Origin: an uncultured bacterium
GTDB taxonomy: Bacteria > Bacillota > Clostridia > TANB77 > CAG-508
Assembly: GCA_905215845.1 (NCBI GenBank)
Contig: CAJMRU010000045.1
Coordinates: forward strand, 1 to 7,281
DNA length: 7,281 nt
Direction: 5' to 3'
Below are positions 6,422 through 7,281 of the stretch, piece by piece (position 1 is the stretch's first letter; each line of letters opens with the position of its first letter). The notes below the pieces were generated by a model. That model worked only from the letters and a program-made list of their open reading frames with translations. It was not told where the DNA came from and searched no databases. A program made the position numbers and the translations under genes.

Positions 6422-6448
6422 TTGCAACATAAATTGCATGATTATAAG
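6422..6448 (+). promoter_or_regulatory. Weak candidate promoter for the SIR2 gene
   Basis: In the 80-nt gap after the cupin gene, TGATTATAA (6439-6447) gives an extended -10-like element. TTGCAA (6422-6427) could act as a -35, but the spacing of 14 nt is too short. Transcription would start just upstream of the ribosome binding site GAAGGG (6456-6461). No terminator hairpin was found in the gap, so readthrough from the operon is also possible. Confidence 0.25.
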
Positions 6449-6468
6449 AAATAAAGAAGGGACATATC

Positions 6469-7281
6469 ATGGAGAATTTTATAGAAGAGAGTAAGAGAAT
6501 AATTCAAAATAGTTCAAAAAATAATAAATTAATTATTTTTGTTGGTGCAGGCATATCTGCTAACTCTGGAATACCAATGTGGAAAAATATCATTGAAAAA
6601 ATAAAAAGAAAAATAGATATTAGTAATGAGGAGAATAACTATCTAAAAATAGCTCAATATTATTATAACTCTAGAGATAAAAAAGAATATTATGAATTTT
6701 TAGAGTCCGAATTAAATATTGATGCTAAACCAAATGAAATTCATGATAAGTTGTTAGAATTAAATCCTTATCATATTATAACTACTAATTATGATGGATT
6801 GATTGAACAACAGGCTAACCAGAAAGGTATGTTTTATGATGTGGTAAGTAAAGATAGCGATTTACCATATACACCAAATAATAAAATGATTATAAAGATG
6901 CATGGGGATTTTAAAAACAGAAATATAGTTTTTAAAGAAGACGATTATTTGTCTTATTTTCAAAATTTTAAATTGATTGAAACATATATAAAATCCTTAC
7001 TTTCTACTCATACAATTTTATTTGTGGGATATTCCCTATCTGATCCAGACATACAATATATATTTCAATGGGTTAAGGATATATTAGGAAATGACTTACC
7101 AAGACCATATTTTCTAAAAATAGATAAGGATAATGAGTTTGATATAAATGAATATCAATATTATAAGAATAAAGGAATTAATATATTATATTATTCGAAA
7201 TTAGATGAAGAGTTGAGAGAAAAATTAGAAGAAAATTCAAAAGAAATAAATAATTCAATAGGAAAAAAGACGTTGGGATTT
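6469..7281 (+). CDS. SIR2-domain protein, N-terminal part (runs off the window)
   Basis: This frame starts at ATG 6469 with GAAGGG (6456-6461), 7 nt away, and stays open to the last base, giving at least 271 residues. It has the Rossmann-type SIR2 core: FVGAGIS (24-30), SGIP (33-36), TTNYD with Asn107 and Asp109, KMHGD with the catalytic His145, and LFVGYSLSDPD (184-194). This is the SIR2_2-like layout with no zinc-binding cysteines, as in bacterial antiphage SIR2 proteins (ThsA, DSR and SIR2-HerA types), several of which deplete NAD+ on infection. Protein deacetylase activity is less likely. The C-terminus, which would decide the subtype and any sensor domain, is outside the window. An 80-nt gap and possible own promoter separate it from the metabolic-type genes upstream. 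Confidence 0.88.
   Translation, partial: MENFIEESKRIIQNSSKNNKLIIFVGAGISANSGIPMWKNIIEKIKRKIDISNEENNYLKIAQYYYNSRDKKEYYEFLESELNIDAKPNEIHDKLLELNPYHIITTNYDGLIEQQANQKGMFYDVVSKDSDLPYTPNNKMIIKMHGDFKNRNIVFKEDDYLSYFQNFKLIETYIKSLLSTHTILFVGYSLSDPDIQYIFQWVKDILGNDLPRPYFLKIDKDNEFDINEYQYYKNKGINILYYSKLDEELREKLEENSKEINNSIGKKTLGF

Noticed and set aside
6423..6438. TGCAA-loop-TTGCA hairpin after the cupin gene as a terminator
   Set aside because: The stem is five pairs and no T-run follows.
588..6468. Integron-like cassette array
   Set aside because: The spacers between genes were compared by eye and share only ribosome binding site motifs; no repeated recombination site or common inverted repeat was found.
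1..7281. CRISPR array, tRNA, rRNA, transposase or integrase
   Set aside because: No regularly spaced direct repeats, cloverleaf-like sequences, conserved rRNA segments or recombinase motifs were found on either strand.

Overview
The window is strongly AT-rich. Its genes all read rightwards, have near-consensus Shine-Dalgarno sites (GGAGGAG, AGGAG, AGGAGG), and use A/T-ending codons with TAA, TAG and TGA as stops. Together with one well-formed sigma-A-type promoter, this suggests a low-GC Gram-positive bacterium (Clostridia or a related Firmicute). No ribosomal or other core gene is present to narrow it further, and the content looks accessory rather than housekeeping.

Bases 1-587 hold no intact gene. 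There is a decayed C-terminal gene remnant (about 136-309), an orphan extended -10 element (326-334), a clear rho-independent terminator (455-487) and a strong promoter (531-559) that drives what follows. From 588 to 6388 there are ten closely spaced genes on the + strand, mostly 1-30 nt apart. Nearly all encode small, single-domain soluble proteins: NUDIX (588), NUDIX (1144), RNase Z-like metallo-beta-lactamase (1593), NUDIX of the isopentenyl-diphosphate-isomerase-like type (2416), a MazG-like pyrophosphohydrolase interrupted by an in-frame stop (2983), a stand-alone ABC-type ATPase (3359), a Cof-type HAD phosphatase (4204), an NTF2/SnoaL-like protein (5032), an HD-domain phosphohydrolase (5378) and a cupin (6038). 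After an 80-nt gap, a SIR2-domain protein (6469) starts and runs off the right edge.

Six of the eleven genes (three NUDIX, MazG, HAD, HD) belong to families that hydrolyse phosphate bonds in nucleotides or related metabolites. The MBL protein belongs to a phosphodiesterase-type family. The SIR2 protein belongs to a group whose members include NAD+-degrading antiphage effectors. The set could be a nucleotide or metabolite 'sanitation' operon, or an accumulation of cargo genes at an island hotspot next to a defence gene; the sequence alone does not decide. The most concrete oddity is the premature TAA in the MazG-like gene, which leaves both metal-binding motifs downstream of the stop. The most defence-relevant item is the truncated SIR2 gene at the right edge.
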